Source: Sphingobacteriia bacterium
GTDB taxonomy: Bacteria > Bacteroidota > Bacteroidia > Chitinophagales > Chitinophagaceae
Assembly: GCA_004294135.1 (NCBI GenBank)
Contig: RDZY01000020.1
Coordinates: 1-59,595, forward strand
DNA length: 59,595 bases
Reading direction: 5' to 3'
Made by a program: the position numbers and the translations under genes. Below the pieces are notes generated by a model that saw nothing but the letters and a program-made list of their open reading frames with translations, was not told the DNA's origin and did no database searches. Below, piece after piece: positions 53,079 through 59,595 of this stretch; the stretch's first letter is position 1; each line of letters starts with the position of its first letter.

Positions 53079-53669
53079 ATGATTGAAAAGACAGAGCAAC
53101 ATTTTCTGGACAAGGTTTTTGCTTCAAGTGGCATCACTAAAGAAGAATTGAAACTAATTATACCTCGATATAAAGAGGTGACATTTAATAAAAATGAATA
53201 TTTATTAAAAGAAGGGCAAGTAGAAAAAAAGTATTGGTTTATTGAAAGCGGGTTTATCCGTTCTTACATTATTGATACAGAGGGAAACGATATTACTTTT
53301 AATCTATACGCATCAGGTGATGTGGTAATTGATTACCCATCTATTTTCTTTTTTGCACCAACCAGAGAAAATATTCAAGCATTATCTGATTGTGTTTGTT
53401 GGGAAATAGATGTAGAATCATTTCAAGAGTTATTTGGCAGTGTTCCGAACTATAGAGAACAACAAAAAGGATTGCTTGTAGGAAGTTACTTTGCTTTAAA
53501 AGAACATAGTATTTCTTTGATTGCTGATGAGGCAAAAGATAGATATTTAAGGCTTTTAAAAGAAAAACCACATATCATTCAAAATATTTCTTTAAAACAT
53601 ATTGCTAGTTTTTTAGGTGTAACTGATACTTCGTTAAGTAGAATTCGAAAAGAAATTTCACTAGAATAA
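53079..53669 (+). CDS. Crp/Fnr-family transcriptional regulator
   Basis: The 196 residues comprise a cyclic-nucleotide-binding-type beta barrel (about 15-130: EVTFNKNEYLLKEGQVEKKYWFIESGFIRSYI...YASGDVVIDYPSIF), a long helix and a C-terminal HTH (about 165-193: LKHIASFLGVTDTSLSRIRKEI). It lacks the FNR N-terminal cysteines and the Arg-Ala pair expected for cAMP binding, so the signal is unknown. A palindrome 7 bp after its stop is a candidate binding site for its own product in front of the next two genes. Confidence 0.88.
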   Translation: MIEKTEQHFLDKVFASSGITKEELKLIIPRYKEVTFNKNEYLLKEGQVEKKYWFIESGFIRSYIIDTEGNDITFNLYASGDVVIDYPSIFFFAPTRENIQALSDCVCWEIDVESFQELFGSVPNYREQQKGLLVGSYFALKEHSISLIADEAKDRYLRLLKEKPHIIQNISLKHIASFLGVTDTSLSRIRKEISLE

Positions 53670-53675
53670 TACTTC

Positions 53676-53689
53676 TTGTCATATGACAA
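53676..53689 (+). promoter_or_regulatory. FNR-like operator palindrome
   Basis: TTGTCATATGACAA, a perfect 14-bp palindrome with the 5-4-5 layout of FNR-type boxes (TTGAT-N4-ATCAA). Its centre lies 41.5 bp upstream of the start predicted from the -7 box at 53712, the standard position for a class II Crp/Fnr activator. Confidence 0.6.
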
Positions 53690-53711
53690 CTTTTAATTTT
53701 TAGGGTATGCT

Positions 53712-53719
53712 CATATTTG
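53712..53719 (+). promoter_or_regulatory. -7 promoter box of the YCII-SRPBCC pair
   Basis: CATATTTG, one mismatch from TAnnTTTG, 30 bp before the ATG at 53750. No TTG at -33, which fits a promoter that needs an activator. Confidence 0.5.
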
Positions 53720-53749
53720 CAATATCAATAATAATTAAAAAATAAAATT

Positions 53750-54097
53750 ATGACACCGTTAAATGAATTTATGTTGCTATTTAGATTTCAACCAACCAAC
53801 GAGCAACCAACTGCACAGCAATTACAAGAAATGCAAAAGCAATGGGGAGAATTTATTGGTAATATTGCCATGCAAGGGAAATTGGTAAGTACATACCAAC
53901 TAGGTTTTGAAGGAAACCAAATTTTTGCAGACCACACAATTCAGGAAGGGTTTCACATTGCAGAAGGGCAAACGCTTAGTGGTAATATGGTTTTGAGAGC
54001 AGAGTCAATGGAAGTAGCTACTGATCTTGCAAAAAAGTGTCCCATCCTTTTTATGGGTGGAACTGTAGAAGTACGTAACCTGATCCCAATGAATTAA
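53750..54097 (+). CDS. YCII-related (YciI-like) protein
   Basis: The 115 residues match the YCII family: NEFMLLFRFQPTNEQPT start, LQEMQKQWGEFIGNIAMQGKLVSTYQL, GFHIAEGQTLSGNMVLRAESMEVATDLAKKCPILFMGGTVEVRNL end. The fold is a small dimeric alpha-beta barrel. No reaction is established for most members. It is 16 bp upstream of the SRPBCC gene and probably controlled by the preceding Crp/Fnr protein. Confidence 0.85.
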   Translation: MTPLNEFMLLFRFQPTNEQPTAQQLQEMQKQWGEFIGNIAMQGKLVSTYQLGFEGNQIFADHTIQEGFHIAEGQTLSGNMVLRAESMEVATDLAKKCPILFMGGTVEVRNLIPMN

Positions 54098-54113
54098 TTT
54101 TTAAACTTATAAA

Positions 54114-54653
54114 ATGAAACTCAAAATGATATTTACAATAATTGGAATTACGCTAGCGGCGTTTATAGGATTTGGCTTGTACAAAGCGAGTGGGTTGAAA
54201 TCTATTCAAATCGTAAAAACAGTTACCATTAAAGGCTCAAGACAAGAAGTTTTTGACATGGTTAAATACTTGAAAAATTTCCCTAAATGGTCGCCATTTT
54301 TAGTACAAGACCCAAGCCAGAAATATGAAGTAAAAGGAATAGATGGAACTATTGGTGCTCAATACCATTGGAGCGGTAATAAAGGCAAAGATTTAGGTTT
54401 TCAAGAAATTGTAAAAATTGAAGAGCAAAAGTTTGTGGGTATGAAATGCGATATTCAAAAACCATTTGTTGCAAAACCTATATTTGATTATTCATTCTCT
54501 GAAACGGCGAACGGGATAGAGGTAAAGCAAGACTTCAAAGTAGAATCTGGTTTAGTGGAGGCTTTTTTTATGTGGCTATTTGGAGCAAAAGCTGGAATGG
54601 AAAAGATGAATCAGCAAGGATTGGATTTGCTTAAAAAAGTTGTTGAAAAATAA
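54114..54653 (+). CDS. SRPBCC-family protein (polyketide cyclase/START-like), membrane-anchored
   Basis: The 179 residues begin with a hydrophobic anchor (about 4-24, MIFTIIGITLAAFIGFGLY) followed by the SRPBCC helix-grip fold: VTIKGSRQEVFDMVKYLKNFPKWSPFL...GTIGAQYHWSGNKGKDLGFQEIVKIE and a long C-terminal helix. These proteins bind small hydrophobic ligands; the ligand is unknown. Last gene of the small regulon. Confidence 0.85.
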   Translation: MKLKMIFTIIGITLAAFIGFGLYKASGLKSIQIVKTVTIKGSRQEVFDMVKYLKNFPKWSPFLVQDPSQKYEVKGIDGTIGAQYHWSGNKGKDLGFQEIVKIEEQKFVGMKCDIQKPFVAKPIFDYSFSETANGIEVKQDFKVESGLVEAFFMWLFGAKAGMEKMNQQGLDLLKKVVEK

Positions 54654-55032
54654 TATTAAGCATCCAGTCAAGCATAATTGCAACCATATTTAGTAATGGT
54701 ATCCTCATGGTAAGCTCATAGTATCCTCAATATATCCTCAATAGTAGTTCAATGAAAGTTGCATAAAACATTTAGCCCTTCAAAAAAATGACTCATTTTA
54801 GGGGCAAAAAAAGGCTGGAATCTATACTGGCAAAGGAGTTTGTACTGTTCTAAAGAACACTACAAACTTTTTGAATGGTTGATCCGTTTAATTTTGCTTG
54901 GGAAAACCATTTTATTGGATGGGTAGAAAGAATGGAGGTGTTGGTGGCGGCAATACAAAATGTATAACGGAAGGGTATTGGTAAACTATGGATGGTATTT
55001 TTGCTAATTATTAGGTACTGCCGTATATTTAC
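54654..55032. other. Non-coding stretch with short repeats
   Basis: No supportable gene. ATCCTCA occurs three times (54701-54707, 54723-54729, 54734-54740). At 54837-54868 there is a hairpin with arms of 15 nt (AGTTTGTA..GTTCT / AGAAC..TACAAACT, 2 mismatches). The region marks the transition into accessory DNA. Confidence 0.5.
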
Positions 55033-55049
55033 GTGTAAGCAGAAATACT
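55033..55049 (+). repeat. Left inverted repeat around the Mrr gene
   Basis: GTGTAAGCAGAAATACT. Its reverse complement matches 55911-55927 at 15 of 17 positions. It sits 14 bp before the Mrr start. Confidence 0.7.
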
Positions 55050-55063
55050 GAGATAACACTACA

Positions 55064-55909
55064 ATGAAAGGACCAGAATTTTTAAACTATGTAAATCCTG
55101 TTTTGACAGCATTACAATCTAATGGTGGAGCAGGCAACTCTTCTGACATTATTGAGCAGGTTATTGACAAATTAGGAATTACAGAAGCAGAATTAGAAGA
55201 TACAATTGCTAATGGGCAATCTCGTATTAGAAACCAAATTCAATGGGCACGGTTTTACTTATTTAAAGCAGGACTTATTGACAATGCTCAACGTGGCATT
55301 TGGCGACTTACCAAAGAAGGGTTAGACAGAAAATTGAAGGAGGATGATATTTACAAACTTTTCAAAGGCGTTCAAGACAGCGTAAAGAAAACACCAAGTT
55401 CAAAACCGCAAAAGGAAGAACCAAAATTTGAAAATATTGCAACCGAAGAGGAAGAACATTCAATTGGCTTAATTAACATCATACAAAATCTTTCGCCTTT
55501 CGGTTTTGAGAAATTATGTAAACGACTGTTGACCGAAATAGGAATTAATGAAATAACTATAACTGGCGGCTCTGGTGACCAAGGAATAGATGGCAAAGGA
55601 ATAGTGAAATTAAATGACGTTGTAAGTTTAAATATTGTTTTCCAATGTAAGCGATATAAGGAAACAGTTTCACCACATCATGTACGTGACTTTCGAGGCG
55701 CAATGCAAGGACGAGGTGAAAAAGGACTTATAATAACAACAGGACGGTTTACTAAAGAAGCGAAAAATGAAGCTAACCGTGACGGTGTTACACCAATAGA
55801 ATTAATTGACGGTGACAGACTAGTTGAGCTATTTGAAAAGTATAATTTAGGGCTAAAACCTGTGATAGTTTTTGAAATTGACCAAGAATTTTTCAAGAGT
55901 TTCAACTAG
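55064..55909 (+). CDS. Mrr-type restriction endonuclease
   Basis: The 281 residues have an N-terminal winged-helix Mrr_N domain (about 1-95: RNQIQWARFYLFKAGLIDNAQRGIWRLTKEG), a charged linker and a Mrr catalytic domain (about 130-265) of the PD-(D/E)xK fold: SPFGFEKLCKRLLTEIG, Asp in GGSGDQGIDGKG, the VFQCKRYKE catalytic Q-x-K, then GEKGLIITTGRFTKEAKNEA. Mrr proteins cut methylated DNA in a type IV fashion. It is flanked by an imperfect inverted repeat and sits next to an IS91-like remnant and a type I RM locus. Confidence 0.9.
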   Translation: MKGPEFLNYVNPVLTALQSNGGAGNSSDIIEQVIDKLGITEAELEDTIANGQSRIRNQIQWARFYLFKAGLIDNAQRGIWRLTKEGLDRKLKEDDIYKLFKGVQDSVKKTPSSKPQKEEPKFENIATEEEEHSIGLINIIQNLSPFGFEKLCKRLLTEIGINEITITGGSGDQGIDGKGIVKLNDVVSLNIVFQCKRYKETVSPHHVRDFRGAMQGRGEKGLIITTGRFTKEAKNEANRDGVTPIELIDGDRLVELFEKYNLGLKPVIVFEIDQEFFKSFN

Positions 55910-55910
55910 A

Positions 55911-55927
55911 AGTACTGCTGCTTACAC
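55911..55927 (-). repeat. Right inverted repeat around the Mrr gene
   Basis: AGTACTGCTGCTTACAC, partner of 55033-55049, starting one base after the Mrr stop codon. Confidence 0.7.
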
Positions 55928-55954
55928 TTGGGTTTACTGCTATGTAATACAGCG

Positions 55955-56086
55955 GATACCATAAAAACCCTCTACAACAAAACTTGGGTAGTATATGCTA
56001 AAAAGCCATTTGGTGGCCCAGCGCAGGTGATTGAATACTTAGGCATGTACACCCACAAAGTGACCAGACTTTTAGGAAAACCTTAA
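55955..56086 (+). pseudogene. Remnant of an IS91-family transposase
   Basis: The + strand frame reads TLYNKTWVVYAKKPFGGPAQ, then VIEYLGMYTHKV and a stop at 56084-56086. The W-V-V-Y-A-K-K-P-F-G-G-P-x-Q-V-x-E-Y-L-G-x-Y-T-H-K segment is highly characteristic of IS91/Y2 transposases; the catalytic region and both ends are missing. No start codon. Confidence 0.8.
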
Positions 56087-56284
56087 TTCGGCAGACAATT
56101 TCGCGGTATCTAGAAACAGACCAGCAGACCAACTTGGCGACACACAAGTCGACCCTTCTCCAAAGCCCAAACAGCCACTTTTAACCTACGCGCCTACGAC
56201 AGCAGGGACAATCAACAAGGCATTTGTAGACCCTCTACTTAGAAATTATTTTAAGAAACAGTTCGATTATTAGAAAATTTTGTT
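56087..56284. other. Gap between the IS91 remnant and the type I RM locus
   Basis: About 200 bp without an ORF, relatively rich in C and A compared with the neighbours, so of different origin. I see no repeat or hairpin in it. Confidence 0.4.
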
Positions 56285-56292
56285 TACTTTTG
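56285..56292 (+). promoter_or_regulatory. -7 promoter box of the type I RM operon
   Basis: TACTTTTG, exact TAnnTTTG match, 25 bp before the TTG start of hsdS. At the -33 spacing is TTC instead of TTG. Confidence 0.5.
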
Positions 56293-56317
56293 TAGCGTCA
56301 TTACAAAGGAATAAATT

Positions 56318-56875
56318 TTGAAATCACTAATAAAAGACATCACATATATCCAAACCGGACTATTTGCAAAGCCAGCTGGCTTTGGCGAATTGGTGTATCT
56401 ACAGTCCAAGCATTTTGATGAATATGGTGAATTGCATGCCGTTTTACATCCTGACTTGGCGGCTGACGGTATTTCCGAAAAACACTTATTGAAAGATGGT
56501 GATGTTCTTTTTGCCGCCAAAGGCACCAAAAATTTTGCAGCCGTTTTTGAAAACCACAACGAACCTTCTGTCGCCTCTACTTCATTTTTTGTTATCAGAC
56601 CAACTGACAAAAAAGTGATGCCCCAGTATTTAGCTTGGGTGCTTAACAGCTACACAACGCAAGCCTTATTGAAAGGTCAGGCAATCGGAACTTCCATCCC
56701 TTCTATTTCAAAACAGGTTTTAGAAAATTTGGAAATAACTGTGCCTTGCATTGAAACGCAAAAAGCAATTTTGCTAATTACCCAACTCCGTCACAAGGAA
56801 AAATGGTTGAAGCAGAAAATTGAAACACTAAGAGAAAAGCAAATTCAACAACAAATAATCAACGCAATAAAATAA
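56318..56875 (+). CDS. Half-size type I restriction specificity subunit (HsdS-like)
   Basis: The 185 residues contain one target-recognition domain (about 1-130: IKDITYIQTGLFAKPAGFGELVYLQSKHFDEYG...LLKDGDVLFAAKGTKNFAAVF...VASTSFFVIRP...YLAWVLNS...GTSIPSISKQVLENLEITVP) and one coiled-coil spacer helix (about 140-185: LITQLRHKEKWLKQKIETLREKQIQQQ). Complete HsdS proteins have two of each. The start is TTG 56318, with AAAGGA 7 nt upstream acting as a ribosome binding site; no ATG fits. It is the first gene of the RM operon, 5 bp before hsdM. It could dimerise to mimic a full S subunit. Confidence 0.85.
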   Translation: MKSLIKDITYIQTGLFAKPAGFGELVYLQSKHFDEYGELHAVLHPDLAADGISEKHLLKDGDVLFAAKGTKNFAAVFENHNEPSVASTSFFVIRPTDKKVMPQYLAWVLNSYTTQALLKGQAIGTSIPSISKQVLENLEITVPCIETQKAILLITQLRHKEKWLKQKIETLREKQIQQQIINAIK

Positions 56876-56880
56876 ATATC

Positions 56881-58440
56881 ATGGCAAAAATAACTCAGAA
56901 AGACATCAACGATGCAGTTTGGAAAGCTTGCGACACCTTTAGAGGTAGCATTGACCCAAGCGTTTACAAAGACTATGTGCTTACTATGCTGTTCCTGAAG
57001 TATCTCAGCGATGTGCATGACGATAAAATGGATGTCTATTTAGCAAAATACAACGGTGATGTGGAACGAGCCAAACGAGCCATGCAACACGAACGCTTTA
57101 TTGTGCCTGAGCATAGCCATTTTAAATTTCTGTACGATTCTCGTAATGAAGCCAATATTGGTGAACTCATCAATATTGCATTGGCAGATTTGGAAGAAGC
57201 CAACCGTGAAAAATTGTACAGCGAAGATGGTGCAGGGATTTTCCAAAATATTGACTTTAACAACAGCAAGCTGGGTGAACCCAAAGACAAAAACACCCGA
57301 CTGAAAAACCTATTGCTCGATTTCAACAAGGAGGCGTTGAACCTTCGTCCTTCGCATTTGGATGGTAATGACATTATTGGTGGTGCTTACATGTTCCTGA
57401 TTGAAAATTTTGCTAGTGATGCCGGAAAAAAAGCGGGTGAATTTTTTACGCCAAAAGAAGTTTCTACATTGATTGCCAAACTCACCAAATCAAAACCCGG
57501 TTCACGCATTAGTGATCCAACCTGCGGTTCGGCTTCCTTGTTAATTAAAGCTGGTGAAGAAGTGGGTTCAGATAATTTTTCACTTTACGGACAAGAAGCC
57601 AATGGAAGCACCTGGGCTTTGGCGGTGATGAATATGTTTTTGCATGGATTTGATAATGCGACTATCCGTTGGGGCGATACCATACGCAACCCTAAACTGA
57701 AAGAAGGCGATACGTTGATGAAGTTTGATGCCGTAGTAGCTAACCCACCATTCTCCTTAGACAAATGGGGAAAGGTAGAAGACAAAGAAGGCGACAAAAC
57801 CACAGTGAGTTATGACCCTGAAACCGATAAATACAACCGTTTTTGGAGAGGTGTGCCACCCAAAAGCAAAGGCGATTGGGCTTTTATCAGCCACATGATT
57901 GAAACGCTTAACGAACACGGCAAAGCAGGTGTGGTAGTGCCGCATGGAGTTTTATTTCGTGGTAGCAGCGAAGGCCGCATACGCCAACGTACTATTGAAG
58001 AAAACCTGCTGGAAGCAGTGATTGGCTTACCTGCCAACCTGTTTTTTGGTACAGGTATTCCGGCAGCCATTCTCATTTTCAACAAACAAAAAACCAGCAA
58101 TAACTTTTTGTTTATAGATGCAAGCAAGCATTACGAAAGTGCCAAAAACCAAAACAAGCTACGTGATACCGATATTGAAAACATTGTAAATACCTACCGT
58201 GATTTTGCTGCTGGTAAACTACAGCCCGGTGTGGTGGAAGATAAGTTTAGCTATGTAGCCACTAACACCGAAATACTGGAAAACGATTTTAACCTGAATA
58301 TTCCACGCTATGTGGACACTTTTGAGGAAGAAGCCGAAGTGGATATTGCTAAAGTGCAAACTGAGATTGTAAAATTGGAAGATGAATTGGTGAAAGTGCA
58401 GCAAGAGATTGATCAATACTTAACCCAACTAATCAAATAG
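56881..58440 (+). CDS. hsdM: Type I restriction-modification methyltransferase subunit
   Basis: The 519 residues have the HsdM_N helical domain (ITQKDINDAVWKACDTFRGSIDPSVYKDYVLTMLFLKYLSDVHDDK), the N6-adenine methylase core with the SAM motif ISDPTCGSASLLIKAG (about 207-222) and catalytic NPPF in DAVVANPPFSLDKWGK, and a C-terminal coiled coil (VDIAKVQTEIVKLEDELVKVQQEID) for S-subunit contact. It methylates the target adenine under guidance of HsdS. hsdR is not in the window and should lie beyond the right end. Confidence 0.94.
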   Translation: MAKITQKDINDAVWKACDTFRGSIDPSVYKDYVLTMLFLKYLSDVHDDKMDVYLAKYNGDVERAKRAMQHERFIVPEHSHFKFLYDSRNEANIGELINIALADLEEANREKLYSEDGAGIFQNIDFNNSKLGEPKDKNTRLKNLLLDFNKEALNLRPSHLDGNDIIGGAYMFLIENFASDAGKKAGEFFTPKEVSTLIAKLTKSKPGSRISDPTCGSASLLIKAGEEVGSDNFSLYGQEANGSTWALAVMNMFLHGFDNATIRWGDTIRNPKLKEGDTLMKFDAVVANPPFSLDKWGKVEDKEGDKTTVSYDPETDKYNRFWRGVPPKSKGDWAFISHMIETLNEHGKAGVVVPHGVLFRGSSEGRIRQRTIEENLLEAVIGLPANLFFGTGIPAAILIFNKQKTSNNFLFIDASKHYESAKNQNKLRDTDIENIVNTYRDFAAGKLQPGVVEDKFSYVATNTEILENDFNLNIPRYVDTFEEEAEVDIAKVQTEIVKLEDELVKVQQEIDQYLTQLIK

Positions 58441-58442
58441 CT

Positions 58443-59534
58443 ATGGCGAAGCAATTGAAAATGGCAACCGAAGGTTTTAATGAGATTTTACTTTACACCA
58501 CACCTAATGGAAAAGTAAAGGTTGAAATCTATTTGCAAAACGAAACCATTTGGCTTACACAACAAAAAATCTCCGACTTATTTGGGGTGGACAGAACGGT
58601 GGTGACCAAACACTTGAATAATATATATACGGAAGGAGAATTAAACAAGGAGACAACCTGTGCAAAATTTGCACAAGTTCAAATAGAAGGAAACAGAGAG
58701 GTTAAACGGCAAATTGAATATTATAATCTCGATGCTATCATTTCTGTCGGGTACAGGGTAAATAGCAGTCAGGCAACGGCTTTTAGAATTTGGGCTACCG
58801 AACGGTTAAAAGAATTCATCATCAAAGGCTTTACCATGGATGATGAACGACTGAAAAACCCCACCAATATTTTTGGGAAAGATTACTTTGAAGAACAACT
58901 TGCCCGCATACGCGACATTCGCAGCAGTGAACGCAGGTTTTACCAAAAAATAACCGACATCTTTGCACAATGCAGTGCCGACTACAGTGCAGATGCAACA
59001 ATTACCAAAAGCTTTTTTGCCACTATACAAAACAAATTGCATTGGGCCATAACCGGCCAAACGGCTGCCGAAATTATACATACACGAGCCAACAGTAACA
59101 AAGAAAACATGGGGCTCACCATCTGGAAAAATGCCCCTGCCGGAAAAATCCGAAAAGCAGATGCAGGCATTGCCAAAAACTACCTAAACGAAAAAGAACT
59201 GGATGGGCTGAACCGCATCGTTAGCATGTATTTAGACTTTGCCGAACTGCAAGCCAACCGAGGTGTAATGATGTATATGAAAGACTGGATAGCCCGCTTA
59301 GATGCTTTTCTGCAGTTCACTGAACAAGCCATTTTGCACGATGCCGGAAAAGTAAGCCATGAAGTAGCATTATCCCTTGCAGAAACTGAATTTACTAAAT
59401 TTAGCAAAAAGCAGGAGGCCTTGTATGAAAGCGACTTTGACAAGGCCATTCAAATGAAGAAATCTTTAGAACATGCAGAAGATGATTTAGACCAAGCCAT
59501 AAAAAAGTTGCAAAACAAATCTTTAAAGAAATAA
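58443..59534 (+). CDS. RhuM-family (virulence RhuM) protein
   Basis: The 363 residues show the RhuM signature from the start: EILLYTTPNGKVKVEIYLQNETIWLTQQKISDLFGVDRTVVTKHLNNIY (a helix-turn-helix-like part), VKRQIEYYNLDAIISVGYRVNS, RIWATERLKEFIIKGFTMDDERLKNP, and a C-terminal domain QANRGVMMYMKDWIARLDAFLQF. It lies between hsdM (2 bp) and the second hsdS (2 bp). RhuM genes recur inside type I RM operons; their role there is unproven. Confidence 0.9.
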   Translation: MAKQLKMATEGFNEILLYTTPNGKVKVEIYLQNETIWLTQQKISDLFGVDRTVVTKHLNNIYTEGELNKETTCAKFAQVQIEGNREVKRQIEYYNLDAIISVGYRVNSSQATAFRIWATERLKEFIIKGFTMDDERLKNPTNIFGKDYFEEQLARIRDIRSSERRFYQKITDIFAQCSADYSADATITKSFFATIQNKLHWAITGQTAAEIIHTRANSNKENMGLTIWKNAPAGKIRKADAGIAKNYLNEKELDGLNRIVSMYLDFAELQANRGVMMYMKDWIARLDAFLQFTEQAILHDAGKVSHEVALSLAETEFTKFSKKQEALYESDFDKAIQMKKSLEHAEDDLDQAIKKLQNKSLKK

Positions 59535-59536
59535 TA

Positions 59537-59595
59537 ATGGCAGCAACAAAAAATACAAAAGCGTTTTACAATACTGAAATTCCGAGTGATTGGGA
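59537..59595 (+). CDS. hsdS: Second type I specificity subunit (HsdS), cut by the window end
   Basis: Only the first 19 codons are present: MAATKNTKAFYNTEIPSDW. The F-x-N-T-E-I-P-x-D-W start is typical of the N-terminus of full-length HsdS proteins (the FKETEIGxIPEDW type). It starts 2 bp after rhuM. Confidence 0.7.
   Translation, partial: MAATKNTKAFYNTEIPSDW

Noticed and set aside
55910..56317. Integron attC site or CRISPR array in the gap before hsdS
   Set aside because: No attC-type core pairs and no regularly spaced repeats; the only recognisable element is the IS91-like fragment.

Overview
The window is a chromosomal segment from a member of the Bacteroidota, most likely Chitinophagaceae or a close relative. 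Reasons: type IX secretion (T9SS) sorting domains of both type A and type B, a gliding-associated PKD protein, a TonB-dependent receptor of the OMP beta-barrel family, DUF2723 and DUF4369 proteins, an UpxY-type antiterminator, A+T-rich DNA, and repeated matches to the Bacteroidota -7 promoter box TAnnTTTG in place of Shine-Dalgarno sequences. There are no rRNA genes or CRISPR arrays. One tRNA gene, tRNA-His, is present.

Region 1 (about 1.6-12.8 kb) is a long biosynthetic operon: trpE-trpG-trpD-trpC-trpF-(small secreted repeat protein)-trpB-trpA-hisH-hisA-hisF-hisIE-tlpA-like, all on the + strand with short gaps or overlaps. In front of trpE is a complete transcription attenuator that I could read directly: a Bacteroidota promoter, an 18-residue leader peptide with three consecutive Trp codons, an antiterminator pairing, and a GC hairpin with a T7 tail. 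The his genes cover only the middle and late histidine steps (HisA, HisHF, HisIE), so they appear to be under tryptophan control.

Region 2 (about 12.7-22.2 kb) is a minus-strand housekeeping cluster: a membrane Fe-S oxidoreductase, a CCG-domain Fe-S protein and a small conserved protein often labelled 'ABC transporter ATPase'. It appears to have been interrupted twice. A 1.6-kb insert (lipoprotein plus a damaged C10 peptidase) lies between two 98-bp direct repeats. A 5.1-kb insert (an S74-chaperone/T9SS protein and a PKD/T9SS protein) lies between 17-bp direct repeats. The displaced original last codons of the Fe-S oxidoreductase gene can still be read at the far edge of the larger insert.

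Region 3 (22.3-52.8 kb) is ordinary core genome: phosphoribosyltransferase, phosphoglucomutase, pcm, TonB receptor, DUF445, tRNA-His, S41 protease, UpxY regulator with a CpsB-type phosphatase, mtaB, a large DUF2723 membrane protein, a VWA/AAA+ pair, cysteine desulfurase, glmM, methyltransferase, pyrF, two NUDIX hydrolases, folC, a TonB-like protein, ahcY, an Lrp regulator, selO and a GNAT.

Region 4 (52.8-59.6 kb) is accessory. It holds a Crp/Fnr regulator with an FNR-like palindrome in front of a YCII-SRPBCC pair, an Mrr-type endonuclease bounded by inverted repeats, an IS91-like transposase remnant, and the left part of a type I restriction-modification locus (half-size hsdS, hsdM, rhuM and the start of a second hsdS, cut by the window end).
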